Origin: Chrysaora quinquecirrha
Lineage: Eukaryota > Cnidaria > Scyphozoa > Semaeostomeae > Pelagiidae
DNA length: 64,000 nucleotides
Direction: 5' to 3'
Assembly: GCA_014526335.1 (NCBI GenBank)
Contig: JACTAT010000042.1
Span: 445,541-509,540, forward strand
A program made the position numbers and the translations under genes. This document shows positions 21,639 to 33,300 of this stretch, in pieces; position 1 is the first letter of the stretch, and the number at the start of each line of letters is the position of its first letter. The notes under the pieces are model-generated. The model saw only the letters and a program-made list of their open reading frames with translations, had not been told where the DNA came from and searched no databases.

Positions 21639-22990
21639 GGAGAAACGAAAAGCATCTTCGAAAAATAGCAAGATTTGCATCATGTTCATAACAAGTCAAG
21701 CCGCAGCGTATAACACAGCGACAAGGAGCCAACGTCACCATAAAGACAATGGTGATCATGTGAAAACGAAGCATCGCAACCACGACAAAGGCGCTAGCGT
21801 CTCTGACAGTGTTAAAATCGCCGTATCAAGCAAAATTAGCAAGAAATACTATGGACAAAAACAAGATCACTTGCTTATACCGCCGTTATTTAAAGGAAAG
21901 CATTGTCGATCGCACAGCCATTTAGATGCAATCATTTCTCCGCGAAAAGCAATGGGTTGCTCTCCATTGCTTTTACGAAGATCAAACAGCCTGGAGTTAT
22001 TACAGCTACCATTTGACTATGAAAAGAGTGGCAAAGAGATGATAAATTTTCATGCATCGTTTTAAAAAGATCAAGCAAACAGAAAGACAGGACAGTCCTT
22101 GAGAAGACCCCAACGATCACTGTGGAAAACCAGCAAAACCTTGCTTCATCTCTGCATCTATCCCCTCGCCAATCCAGAAAGAAAAGAGCCAAACATGACT
22201 CGTTGGGGCGATAATAACTCAAAATAATATTCTGAAATTAGCAGAAGATGCTCTTCACAGGACATCATCAATGCCATCCCTCTCACCAAACAGTAAAAAG
22301 AACTTCCTACTACCAATATCTCATGAAAATATTTTTATTCAAGAATGCATTGAAGTGCCTATCTTAGATTTTATCGGGTACAAATTATCAGGCGGAGAAA
22401 CTTCACAAGACAATGAGGATGATGAGATAGATAATGACAGTGGAAAGATTGTTGGAGTCGAAAGTGTCCCACGTAATAATTTTGCCCAAAGTAACGGAGA
22501 ATCAGGGACAAGTCATCCGTCTTACAATCACGCCTTACCTGACAAAATCATACCGCTACATTCTGGTGCCATCGTAAGGAAACCATGGTCTAGATACGTT
22601 TTACCGATTAACGGAGAGATTATAAAGCCAACTGGTCAAATGCAAGCCTCCACGGAAGAAATCACCTCGCTAAATAATAATAACGCTGCAAGCTTTGCAT
22701 ATGGAAAGGGTTTGATAAAAGGCACAATACACAAGCCTGCAATATTCTATGTTGTTCTAGGCAAGGCAGACACTTGGAGTGATATTAAGATCGAGATATC
22801 AGGTCCAAGAGTAATTCCACCCAGATTCACATTACAGCACGAAGACGAACAGATTTGTAGAGCAACATATTTGCCAGAGACAGTAGGAACTCACAAAGTT
22901 AGCATTAAAAGCAAAGGAAAGCATATTAGGAAAAGTCCATTTAAAATAAATGTACATTTTGATAAAGTTTCGGTATGGCAAAGGGCATGA
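21639..22990 (+). CDS. Protein with a single filamin-type Ig repeat; two frameshifts
   Basis: The last part (frame of 22271-22990) encodes a filamin/ABP280 repeat near its C-terminus: YGKGLIKGTIHKPAIFYV, then ISGPRVIPP, YLPETVGTHKVSI and the closing KHIRKSPFKINVHF. Such repeats bind actin-linked or membrane partners in filamins and TRIM2/3-like proteins. Upstream is a Ser/Lys-rich region (21682-22062, MFITSQ...), a piece in a second frame (about 22065-22200, KTPTITVENQQNLASS) and a third frame from about 22199. The three frames follow one another without splice sites, each change equal to loss of one base, at TTTTAAAAA (about 22062) and GGGG (about 22205). Acceptor TTTGTTTTTAG at 21638 suggests the exon starts at 21639, with earlier exons unseen. 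Either a decaying gene or two assembly errors; no ring or B-box domain is visible. Confidence 0.6.
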
Positions 22991-24003
22991 AAATTTGAAA
23001 TCATTGTTGCCAAAAACATATTTTAGATAAAAAGTTTTAGCACCAATTGTTTCAGTAAATGGGTTATAGAAGCAAATAATTTTGTTTTAAGCGCAGCTCA
23101 AAATATTGCCTGTCCATACTCGACTCTGTTTCGGCTTGGTCAAGATGAATCTTGTTTGGCTGTTGAAAAAATTGACACGATTTAATGTCGTAATCAGGAA
23201 CATGAATTGGTCCTGAAACCTATAGCACCGAGGAAGAAATGCACCACAGTATCATTCCTGAAAATCATCAAGAAAACTATTTGCATTTCCTTGCTAAGAA
23301 AATTTTTTTTTTTGGATTGCAAATAGGCTAGAATTCTCAGTATTCAGGCAAATTTTGTCGCTACCACCAGGAGCCAAATCGTTTGAAGGTTGCGAATGGA
23401 GGAAACGCTTTCGGCACCTGGTAACGAAGAAAGTTCAAACGTAGCACGATTCTCTAGCTTGCTGACCATATTTCGTGTCGCTCTCTGTAAACACCAGGAA
23501 AAACTTCTCTGCAACCACAGCAACGGTGTAGCTATTGGATTACAGAAGCTGTGGGCCTGGAAATAGTGGATAGCGTAAAAGGAGAAACCGGTGAACCAAA
23601 AAAAAAAATTATTCAAAGGCAACAGCACCCCCCTCCCCTGCTGCAGGTACATGAGCTGTTAATAGAATATTTACAAGGTGATCCATTGAAGGGCGTGACA
23701 AGCCTTTTCAGGGAAGAGCTATCCTAACCAAGGGATCCTAACGTAAACGTCTTGGTCACCGTAACTATTTATACCGGGCTTCCTTGCCAGAATAGGAACA
23801 ACGAATTAGGTACATGAACGTCCGATAAATAACGCTATTAAACAATTTCTCCAAATGAGCCACAATTTGTCACTACGTCCATTATTATTATTCGACTAGC
23901 TATTATTAATTTTAATGCAACTTAGAAAAAATAAAAACTTAAATTTTGCTGCACGTGTTTCCACGTAAACAACATGGCCCTTATGTCATCATAAAATTAT
24001 AAA
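22991..24003. other. Intergenic, nothing recognised
   Basis: Lies between the filamin-repeat gene and the convergent VPS25 3' end. It should contain both 3' UTRs. No further exon seen. Confidence 0.4.
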
Positions 24004-27000
24004 TCATGAGAAAAATTTCACCCCAGTTGCTTCCTCTGTGTCTTCAGTTGAGATTAATTGTGCTTTGCCTCTTTTTTCAAGGACTTGTATTGATTTCTTT
24101 AATACAGCCATGTCAAGATTCTTAAATTCTGAAAAAGAAACGTAGCTAGTAAAAGTCATCATCGGCGGAAATATCTCATTCTAAGACATAGCTAAAGCTA
24201 CTGAAAGCTTATGCCAAGCAAAAAGCTACAGGGATGAAAAGTGACCTGGTCCCTATCAGAGCCTCGTTTTCAAAATTTATGAAAATTTGTTCTTACTAAA
24301 ACTTTGACCCCAGATTCAGATTGAGCACCTTCATTTTAGTGTTTAGGATTCGACTGTGAAAAATCGCTGGGGGTGAAATTTTACACCCTCCGTAATTTTT
24401 AAGGTCAAATCCCTTACAAATTTTCAAACTTTTTATGGCTATAAATTCAACATCGTAATGACTAGAGGCGTAAAAATTTGCGAAAATGCTAAATTCGAAT
24501 CTAAAGTCGGAATGCTGTAAAGCAATTTTCAACTTTTTTGAAAACGAGGCCCTTGGTTGAAAAGGTGTATTATTCTGTCACTCCAAATTGTGCATTTGTC
24601 TTGTCAAAGGAGGGCTGAAAAATTTTTTTTGATGACTGGCGTTATCCAGGGGTCTTCAACAGCCCAAAGTGATTTTTTCACCAAATGAAGCTACATTTGT
24701 CGTTATAAAACGATGAATTGCTCTAAAAATTATATCAAAAATTCAGATGTGCTGCATTCCTGCGAAAAGGTTTGAGTTTTATTCAAATTTCAAATCCTCA
24801 GTAGCATAACACCTCAAGCATCTAATACCCCTTTTAAACTTAGGACCTCGTTTTCAAAATTTCGTCAAAGAAACAAATAGACCTCAGATTTGAATTTAGC
24901 ACCTTCATTTTAGCATTGATACAATTTTTCTGCTTTTAATCCTTGCGATGATAATTTTATAGCGATTTGAAAATTTATAAGGGATTTCACACTGGATAAT
25001 TTCTTTGCAGTACAGTGGATGGTGTGTAGTACGGAGTATTCAGTACAGTAGAGGGATATCATCAGTACAGTGGATGGATATAATCAGTACAGTAGAATAT
25101 ATTCAGTACAGTGGTGTGATATCATAACCATACCAATCTGTACACGTGACTAGTTCCAGAATAAATGCAGCAAAAAACAGTGCTTCATGGAATAGCTTCA
25201 GCGAAGCATTTCAGGATTCATAAATAAAGATACAAGGATATAAATAAAAATATAGCTAGATAAAGATACAAGACAGTAAAATGTCGTTGAAAATAGATGA
25301 TGACGGTTATATTTACCTTGTGTACCTACTTCTTCACCGCTTACAAGCTCAAATAATGTGCAAACTGTATCAGTAAGTCCAGAGTTTTTTACCTTGTAGA
25401 CACAAAGAGAAACCATAGATTAGGCCAACGGTACTGAAAGTATATTATACAGTAAATAGGCACATAGCAATATTCTCCAAATCACATTTGGTCGTTTATA
25501 CGGCACATTTGGAGACGATTCACAGTTGTGTTGAGGTTGATCTGCTTTACTGTGACTTGCAGGAATTCAAGTCTAAGATGAAATAATAAACTAAGAAAAG
25601 TTTTTGAGTGGTAAAAAATTTCAAAATTGCGATGAACAGCGGAAACATCTCTAGGAATACTTAAAATGCTTTTTCGTCTGACACTCTTCAGAGTATAAAC
25701 GTCAGAAACAGACAAAACAATTAACCAAGGCAGGATTTACATCCAGATGCAGATCAGATGCACCAATCAGAAAACGAAGCCGAATTGGCAATGTATTTTA
25801 AACACCAATCAGCTTGTGAGATACAGCGGGAAGATGCAAGATAAGCAAAGAGAAAGAAAAGCGGGAGAATCCAGCCATTTTGAAAAGTAGCAAAAAAGCC
25901 GTATAAGGGAAAGAGCAGCACACTACCAGTGTATCCTTGACTCCATGCAATGGACGTATTGGGCGCTCCTTCAATAAGCGAGGACAACAAGATCAGAAGC
26001 TATGAGTTTTATTCACGAAATGCCCTAGATAAAGCCCCCTTTTTACAATAACCTTTCGAGAGCCAAAGAATTCAAAGGGCTTTTTACATCAACTAGAGAT
26101 CTTTTCGCGTGATTCATCTCATTAACCTAGGTTAATCCAACACTAAACCAGAAATAGCAATATACAACTCGACAAATATTCAACTATAAACATCCGAAAC
26201 GTGAACAGGATCAACAAGGTTCAAACTCTACAACGTGTCGCGTCTGATAAAAACAATGACATGCTTTGATACGTGGAATGGCATGATGTTGGCACGTAGC
26301 TACAACAAATATGCAATGGTGATAATTTACATTCTGCCTGCGAAGTAGGATTACGTTACATTACAGGTGTCTAAAAGCAAGATAAAAATTCGACAAATAC
26401 CCATTCGAAGATTATATCAGCCCATTCTTCAGGGGTTTTCCACATTACTATGCATCTATTTTTGAGTTTTGAATCTTCCCATTCCACATTCCCTGTACAA
26501 AAACAAGAAGTCTTTTCTTTTAAAGACATGTTTTCAAGATAATCGAGACAACAGCAAAGAGAACCCCTGAAATTACTCTATCTTTGAATAGCATACCTTT
26601 TTGCCTTAGACATTCTAGTACCATTTGAATGCCATCGACGGGTAACTTTCCTAGCTAATGTTAAGGAAACCAAATCAATTAAGCAGAGGGCATTGTGGAC
26701 AAGACATATGTCGACTCACTCTTAGGGTTGGATTTGTGAGCACCATATTTTGAATGGGACACCTGAATACGTGAGCAATGTGCATCAAATGTTGCGAGAA
26801 GATTGAAGTTTCGTTCGGACTGTTTTGAAAGTTCTTCGGCTTCATTCTTGGTGGATAAGAAACTGAGCTTCTCTCTTCAGCTTTCTCTTGCGACTGTCCT
26901 TGAGCATATACCCTCCTTTTATCATGTTGCAAGGTTATCCATAGCAACATGCAGCGTTTTCACATCTGCTTTTCATTAGGAGGCCTGCTTGTGCCGCGTG

Positions 27001-30000
27001 GTAGCTAAAACTGTGCTGCCTTATTGACAAAATGCCACATTTTCGGCAATTGATAAATAACAGTTTTTCGAAAAAATTAGAGGCATCATTAGACATACAC
27101 AAAAGCTTTTTTCGTCTGATATTCAGAGTAAAGTGTCAGAAAGAGGCAGAAACAATCGACTAAGGCGGAATGCATACTCAGATACGTATCAAAATGCCCG
27201 AAACAGAAACGCGAAACTTGAATTGGTTGTCCATGTTTCAACGTCAGTGCCCCAGGGCACTAACATGATGCAACAGGTTGACAACTAGGGATTGGTTGTA
27301 CAGTCCAACTGAAAACGTAGTAAATCTTTCTGTATATACAAAACCGGCTTATTCGTTTGATGCAAAGATGCCCAAAATAAAACAATTATCTTGCTCTGCC
27401 AATTATTAAAAAAATCTGGGTTACCCAGTATATGATGACCTATGGCAGAATCATGTTTAAGGGTGGGTTGTTGTTCGGAAATAGGGAAAGGGGTTGCACT
27501 CTTTGCCAAAGATTAATTTTTGAATTTGCTGTCCAATACAAGTTTGAACATGCTGCTTTATCCTTTCCCCAATCTCTGGGAAGTGCAACCTGGCATCAAA
27601 TCAACACAAAAAATCATAAATTACGAAACTTTTTGCGTGGCAGGTACACCAATCTTTTGAATGGATGGGAGAACTATCAAAGTGCTGACAACTAGTCTTT
27701 TATTGACAGCAGCGAAACAATGATGTCTGATTTCCATATTGTCATAATGTCAGGGATAGCTCGCCAGTGAATTGGGGACACATGGTGACTGAATCCTCAA
27801 TTTATTGGGGGTGGGTCAGGGGTCGGCGATAAGCGAGTGTTTCTGTAAAAAATGATTGTGCCTGAAAGATGATTAATGAATTGATCAAACTATAAACAGG
27901 CAAAATGCATTGCACAATAGTCCCCATTTCATCTATTTCAAAAACGAACGTTACCATATAAAAATCGATCGCAGCAGTCGGCAATTCAACACGGATGGCT
28001 GGAAAGTTTAACATTGTTCAATATTTAGCTTGCCCCGGGAAGGAGGGGGGACACTCATCCCTATTTTGGTAAGAGTGTAGGGACAGTGAAACATTTTGTA
28101 GACCCATCCGCAAGTAGTTTAACTTTACGGAAGCCCGTCAATAAAATTGTCACGCCACTTTTAGAGCTACAACACCCAACCATCCAAAAGTGGCTATCAG
28201 ATCCACATTGTTGTTCCAAATCTTAGGATAAAATCCATCAAATGTATTTTTAAATCTTCTTGTGCGTAAAATATGGTAAAAACATAAACTCTTCTTTGGC
28301 AAACTAATTAAAAAAATCCTTTCTTTGGCAAACTGATAGAAAGATGCACCCACTCCCAGTTAAAAGAACTAAGAATGCATAACCATCCTGAAGTAAAACA
28401 AAAAAGCCACCCATTCTGGCAACCATGTCAGATTCTGAAAATGGCAACAACATTCTTTTCTTGTCTTTCCTCACATCTAATGATATTGATAACTGGATAA
28501 TGGGTGAATATTATGAAAAAGATACTGTTGATAGTCTTGTTAGAGAACAGTGCTGAATTCTGAGCTTCTGATATATCTAATCTGTGCAAGCCATTTGTTT
28601 TATAAAACGTCAGCACCAATTCACACCAGTCTTCAATCTGCTTTGAACGGGTGTCACTGTTAGGTTGGATTCTGTGCAATTAAAAGACAAAAAGAGAACT
28701 TATTACAGTGGTCTACTGTTAAGTTGTTTGAAATACATTAGTTCCGAAAATGTTTGGACCCATATATTTCGGCCAAAATATTTTCGGACCCCAAAATTTT
28801 GGACGCGACTTTGCCTATTTCGGACGATTTTCTATTGAAATTTCGGACGAAAGAAAAGACCAAGTTTATTTAGATTTTCTTCGTAGAATCAACAAAAGTA
28901 ACCAAATTAAAATTGATCTCATCTAGTAAGTTTAGTCAATATCCACTAATCCTTCGAATGGGTCCTCTGCTGGAAGAACAATATCCTCTGAAGGCAAGAT
29001 TTTTGCCAACTCGAAAGATTTTGTCGCCATTTCAGGATTGTTCTTCATCTGGAAAAAGAAATTTCTCCAAAATATCAGCCATCTCCCATTCCATCTCTGA
29101 GTCAAAAAAACAGCACCGAAATAAAATTTTGGACGTTTAAAATTTCGGACTAGCAAAAATTTTGGGAATTAAAATTTTCGGACAAACAAATTTTGTGAAA
29201 TTAAAAGTGTCCAAAAATTCTTAGAACTAATGAAGACCTTTTTGACAAAAGGCTGCCGAGATTGAAATTTTTTATTCTCTGAGATATCGAGTTTTTGATG
29301 CTAAAATCGTGTACAACATCTGAAACTAAGTCTAGGTGCAAAGTTTCATTGTCCTAGCCCTGCTACTTTTGATTTTGGGAGCGTTCAAAGTTCATGATTC
29401 TATAAGGGCTTTGACCGTGAAAAGTGATTGGGGGTGAAACTTCTCACCCCAATTGGTCAAAGCCCTTATAAAATCGTAAAGTTTGACATCATAGAATCAA
29501 TAATAGAAGACAGTTACAGACAATGCATCTATATAACTTGCATAGTACAACAACAAGCACGTTTCTGGCTGGTTTTCATGCAGCACAAAAGCCGGTTTTC
29601 AACTAGGCTGATTTTTCAGCAAGCAGTGGAGCGGCTATTGTATTTTTATTGTTTTTTTGTAACAATAAAACCACCTCTGGACACTCCGCTACGCACGTTT
29701 TTCAAAGTCAGATCAACTTCAACTTTTCTGCGGCGTCCAAAGGCACCTGCTAATCAAATCACTCGAAAGCTTTTCACACAAAGCCAGTATTCTAACAGGA
29801 GCACGTTTGTGGCTTATTCCTGGTGGACATTAAAATTTTTTGGAAAACTGGCTTAAGGAGACCAGCACCTGATTTGACAGCAGTTTTTCAAATTGGCAAA
29901 TGAATATGTCACCCAACGAAGATCTGCTTCTTAACTAAGTAACTGCTTCCCGATTGGGAACCTTATCCAGGAGTGTTGTATGCACAAGATTTTCAAGAAG

Positions 30001-31755
30001 ACAAATAAACTTTAAACTAAGGTGAGTTGACCTGAAGACAGTGAGTAACCGACTTGACTACGTCTATACTTACCATCATGGGTCCATGCAATGTGTGGCA
30101 ACTGGCAACTCCAACATACACATGCTGATGCAATCAAGTGGACCAGAAACGTCACATCCCCCATCAAATCATCATATCAATTATCATTCATCATGGTACA
30201 TCATCCGGCCACATCCATCCGCTCCCCAACCTTTTAGCCCCCACCACACCCCACCCTACAACATAAATATCAATACACTTTTTTTTTAATAAGCAACTTG
30301 ACTTTCGTCCAGCCCTCCAAGTTGCTTAAAATTTTAGACATTTCAGCCCTTAAAGTTGCTTAACATTATTTGTACTTACTAACCAACCCTGACTTCGGGA
30401 TGGTATAATTTAAGATTCAAGATCCAAGATCCGAGAAATTAAGATCCGAGATATTAAGATCCGAGAAATTAAGATCCCAGAAATTAAGATCCCAGAAATT
30501 AAGATCCCAGAAATTAAGATCCGAGAAATTAAGATCCCAGAAATTAAGATCCCAGAAATTAAGATCCCAGATATTAAGATCCAAGAAATTAAGATCCAAT
30601 ATTTGGCGGTTTATACATACTAGTATAGGTATTATACTTATAACTTAGGCCTATGGAATAGACGACACGAAGTCACTGTATTTTTAGCTTAAATTTGTTT
30701 GTTTTCTATTTTTAAACAATTCTCAAATTTGGCCGCCAAATTTGAGAATTGTTTAAAAATAGAAAACAAACAAGACTAAAATTATCATGAATTATTCTGT
30801 ATTTTTTTATTAATTTTCATGCGAAAACAATCACGAAGCGCTCATCGGAGAAAAATTTTTCGGAAACTAAAACTAATAAACTAAAACACAAGGTGATACC
30901 GTGGATCGATCCAGCGACCATATAGTTCGCGTCACGCGTACTAACCTACTGCGCTACTGAAGTGCTGGGAAAACTCGGTGATTTTCTTGATGTGATGAAC
31001 AGAATATATAGGTGGATCGTTCGGTCATTAATATCTCGGATCTTAATTTCTTGGATCTTAATATCTCGGATCTTAATTTCTTGGATCTTAATTTCTCGGA
31101 TCTTAATTTCTCGGATCTTAATTTCTTGGATCTTAATTTCTCGGATCTTAATATCTCGGATCTTAATATCTCGGATCTTAATATCTCGGATCTTAATTTC
31201 TCGGATCTTGGATCTTGAATCTTAGATCTTGAATCTTAAATTATACCATCCCCCTGACTTCGCGGGTCAAAATCGTCATCTGTTAGGCCTACAACATGAC
31301 TTTTGGGAGACAGTAAGTGGAAAAACGTTAGCTAACGAACTTCAACATGCAAAACATAAGAACGAAGAACAATTTCTTAACACAATAAAGAGAATAAGCT
31401 TGGTTGTTTGACTTCTTAGTTGCTTACAGTAATTCAATTGAGCCCTCAAGTTGCTTAATGTTAAGGTCAATTCAGCCTTAGTTGCTTATTGAGCGGTTGC
31501 TTATTAAAAAAAAGTGTAGACTATCACCACCAGCATATCTAAGGTAGATAGGTACTCATACATACCAACAAAAGCAACAATGCACCCTGGCAAAAAAGGG
31601 CACATACACACAGCACCTAGAATTTCGATTTCGGCAAATTATAGAAAACATTTAGATGCAATATTATCTAGCGAAAAAAATTTGCTATCTACTATAACTT
31701 ACGTGAAAAATGGTGGGAAACTGTACTGCCACGGCCAGTCAAACTGAGCAGCCAT
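24004..31755 (-). CDS. VPS25: ESCRT-II subunit VPS25, complete, six exons
   Basis: VPS25 forms the two winged-helix arms of ESCRT-II on endosomes and recruits VPS20/CHMP6 during multivesicular body sorting. Exons: 31703-31755 (MAAQFDWPWQYSFPPFF, the family's N-terminal PPxF-type motif), 28526-28671 (QPNSDTRSKQIEDWCELVL), 26597-26650 (KLPVDGIQMVLECLRQK), 26401-26492 (MWKTPEEWADIIFEW), 25317-25392 (DTVCTLFELVSGEE) and 24004-24128 (ends ATGVKFFS). All phases match and give 181 residues, near the usual 176. Intron 2 has U12-type signals (separate entry). The gene starts 70 bp from PET117 on the other strand. Not recognised by any single long reading frame because exons are short. Confidence 0.93.
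24260..24560. repeat. Inverted repeat with CCTCGTTTTCAAAA ends
   Basis: GAGCCTCGTTTTCAAAATTT at the left is answered by TTTTTTGAAAACGAGGCCC at the right. A related piece lies at 24845-25000. It sits just upstream of the last VPS25 exon, in intron 5. Confidence 0.55.
25005..25125. repeat. Repeat with AGTACAGTGGATGGATAT words, copy 2
   Basis: Five to six direct copies of CAGTACAGTGG/AG followed by GATATMATCAG. Related to 19670-19925. Located in VPS25 intron 5. Confidence 0.6.
25616..25765. repeat. Dispersed repeat GCGATGAACAGC...GTCAGAAACAGAC, copy 1
   Basis: Blocks AATTGCGATGAACAGCGG, CGTCTGACACTCTTCAGAG, AACGTCAGAAACAGAC and AAGGCAGGATTTACATCCAG appear in this order. The same order is seen at 43535-43690, partly at 27105-27190, and inverted at 44105-44235. 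A non-coding dispersed family of about 150 bp. Confidence 0.6.
26651..28525 (-). other. U12-type GT-AG intron of VPS25 (intron 2)
   Basis: Donor GTATCTTTTT (minus strand, from 28525) differs at one site from the U12 consensus RTATCCTTT. The acceptor is preceded by TTCCTTAAC ending 11 bases before the exon, a perfect U12 branch-point consensus, and there is no polypyrimidine tract. Exon phases on both sides confirm the splice. Confidence 0.8.
28738..29235. mobile_element. Element with iterated TTTCGGAC word, copy 1
   Basis: TTTCGGAC or ATTTCGGACG recurs about nine times, clustered at both ends, with a unique centre (about 28870-29125). A second copy is at 56775-57150. It lies in VPS25 intron 1. 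Confidence 0.6.
30402..31247. mobile_element. Nested palindromic element with minisatellite arms
   Basis: Starts GGTATAATTTAAGATTCAAG and ends with its complement. The left arm (30410-30600) is about 12 units of AAGATCCNAGAAATT; the right arm (31025-31220) is about 13 units of the complement. The centre has a perfect hairpin (30695-30773) and a tRNA-like piece (minus strand, 30890-30965, A box TAGCGCAGTAGGTTAGTACG, B box GGATCGATCC). CCTGACTTCG flanks both sides but is single in intact host copies, consistent with a target duplication. Confidence 0.75.
30695..30773. repeat. Perfect 38-bp hairpin, three-base spacer
   Basis: 30695-30732 (ends CAATTCTCAAATTTGG) and 30736-30773 are exact reverse complements around CCG. 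Confidence 0.9.
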
Positions 31756-31825
31756 ATTTCAAACAACAATACAACACAACAACAACCAACAACAACAACA
31801 GAAAGCTTTCTAAGAATATTCCAAG
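31756..31825. promoter_or_regulatory. Probable bidirectional promoter, VPS25 / PET117
   Basis: Only 70 bases separate the two divergent start codons. The segment is CAA/AAC-rich (ACAACAACAACAG) and has no TATA box. Both 5' UTRs and the core promoter must share or overlap this space unless transcripts start inside the partner gene. Confidence 0.6.
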
Positions 31826-32038
31826 ATGTCTGCCTTCAGTAAGATTTTCATCATTGTCTCAGGTTTGGTTTCAGCTTGGGTAATAATGCATGTCCATGCA
31901 GAGCAAGAAAGAGACCGCATCAGACTTCATCAAGGAGTTATTCTAGACGAAGAACGACGATTACGAAAGTTGCAAAACATAGAAGAATTGAAGGAGCAAG
32001 CAAAACTAAGAGAGTTTTTGGAATCTAAGGAAATTTGA
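31826..32038 (+). CDS. PET117: PET117 homologue, cytochrome c oxidase assembly factor
   Basis: A single-exon frame of 70 residues. PET117 is a small inner-mitochondrial-membrane protein needed for complex IV assembly, working with PET191/COX15 in yeast and human. It has an N-terminal hydrophobic segment (residues 5-24, KIFIIVSGLVSAWVIMHVHA), then the family's charged region: QERDRIRLHQGVILDEERR followed by KLQNIEELKEQAKLREF. The spacing (H-x-Q/E...R-L-H-x-GV-x-x-D-x-ER) and length are close to human PET117 (81 aa). It is divergently paired with VPS25. Confidence 0.88.
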   Translation: MSAFSKIFIIVSGLVSAWVIMHVHAEQERDRIRLHQGVILDEERRLRKLQNIEELKEQAKLREFLESKEI

Positions 32039-33109
32039 TTGACTTTCACTCCACTGGCCTTATTTATTTTGTGGGCGTTGGCCTGAAAGTGCAAGTATGA
32101 CTATGTTGCATTTCCTGTATCCGTCCCACCCAGTCAAAGTCATCAAAGAAAGCGTGATCTAATGTGTGGTTGGTTGGAAGCAGCTTAGTTTGGTCATATG
32201 ATAGGAGGAAACTGTTTTCATTTTCATTTGTGAAAAAGAATCATTCACTTCATTCAAGACATGACTCAACCTCAACTCAAGCAAAATTAAGTCCCCTCCT
32301 TGGAGTTTGACTTCACAGGCTATCAGCAATCAAGAACAAACGAAAACGAGCAAACTGTGCAAAATGAAATCAAATTTACAGTAGATACAGTAGATATGTC
32401 AGTATGTAGGAAATCGTTTTGAATAGAAATTTTACTCTTTTTGAATTATGATTGAAACGATTACAATAATTACTTAATAAGTGCATCATGTTTTTACTCC
32501 AATGTAAGACATAAATGGCTAAATGGATAAATGCAATTGCATAAAACCGTCTTTTGGTTCACTGTCTGGTTCCCCCTCCCCCAAATTTTTGCTGCTGTAA
32601 ATTAGCCCACAGACAAACACCAACGTGAATTCTACACAAGCCCTAAAGGTGTCGATTAAGTCAATTTCACGGCCCCCAGTCTATAAGCAACAAATAAACC
32701 CATACCGCAAAATATCACTAGCAAGCAGCAACACTAAGCTTGAGGGTTTCAACGTTTGTTTTTCATAGTCAACGACCCAATCTGACGGCGATGAGCGAAA
32801 ACTTTGCAATTGCAAAAGGAAAGTTCAAATATCAAAGGGAGGCCACAATAATCATGATAATAATAATAAAACCCCATCATCACCATCCCCCTTCATCATT
32901 ATCCCATTCTCTCTATCATTATCAACCCTATCAGCTTCATTCACTTCATCAAGATACACATCTGCTGCCACATCTATTGCGCACCGTTCGTGAAACAGCA
33001 TCACAGCATTCTTTGACATAGCGACACTGGGTCCCTGTGTTTCTTTTTTGGTGCAGTGAAAGCAACGGACCGAATTAAACGAAACTAATTTTCTAAATTT
33101 ACGTACGAT
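32039..33109. other. PET117 3' region, nothing else recognised
   Basis: Includes a CAT/ATC-rich low-complexity stretch at about 32850-32960 that opens a meaningless His-rich frame. No gene seen. Confidence 0.4.
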
Positions 33110-33300
33110 GAAGGGTACCGATTTTCGGTATCAGGTCGATTTGCCCAACCTCCGTTTCGCCCAACTTCCTTTTCGCCCAAGCTGGTATTTTCGCCCAACA
33201 TTCTTGGTCTTTTCGCCAAACTAAACTATTTGCTATTTATCACTTGTTTTATCACTAAAACAAACACCAAGGCGATAATTGGGGGTTTGGGGGAAGATCA
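33110..33300. repeat. TTCGCCCAA element, partial copy 2
   Basis: TTTCGCCCAA words (five copies) followed by TATCACTTGTTTTATCA, matching the right half of 1157-1475 in opposite orientation. The other end is missing. Confidence 0.6.

Larger units (their letters stand above)
30274..31518. mobile_element. TA-flanked MITE (TTGCTTA word) split by a nested palindromic element
   Basis: Outer ends TACACTTTTTTTTTAATAAG and TTATTAAAAAAAAGTGTA. Outer sequence matches the uninterrupted copies at 16083-16399 and 61022-61410. The interior is split by an unrelated palindromic element at 30402-31247. Both lie in VPS25 intron 1. Confidence 0.8.

Noticed and set aside
29428..29856. 142-codon plus-strand frame
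   Set aside because: Begins in a repeat hairpin (GGGCTTTGACC / GGTCAAAGCCC) shared with other loci and shows no family similarity; lies in a VPS25 intron.
30890..30965. Possible functional tRNA gene
   Set aside because: A and B boxes are present but no acceptor stem is evident and it lies inside a transposable element.
30417..31225. Frames reading NFWDLNF or ISRILIS repeats, at first glance a repeat protein
   Set aside because: Both are translations of the inverted AAGATCC minisatellite arms of a transposable element.
32740..33021. His/Ser-rich plus-strand frame after PET117
   Set aside because: Runs through an ATC/CAT low-complexity tract; no splice sites or family match.
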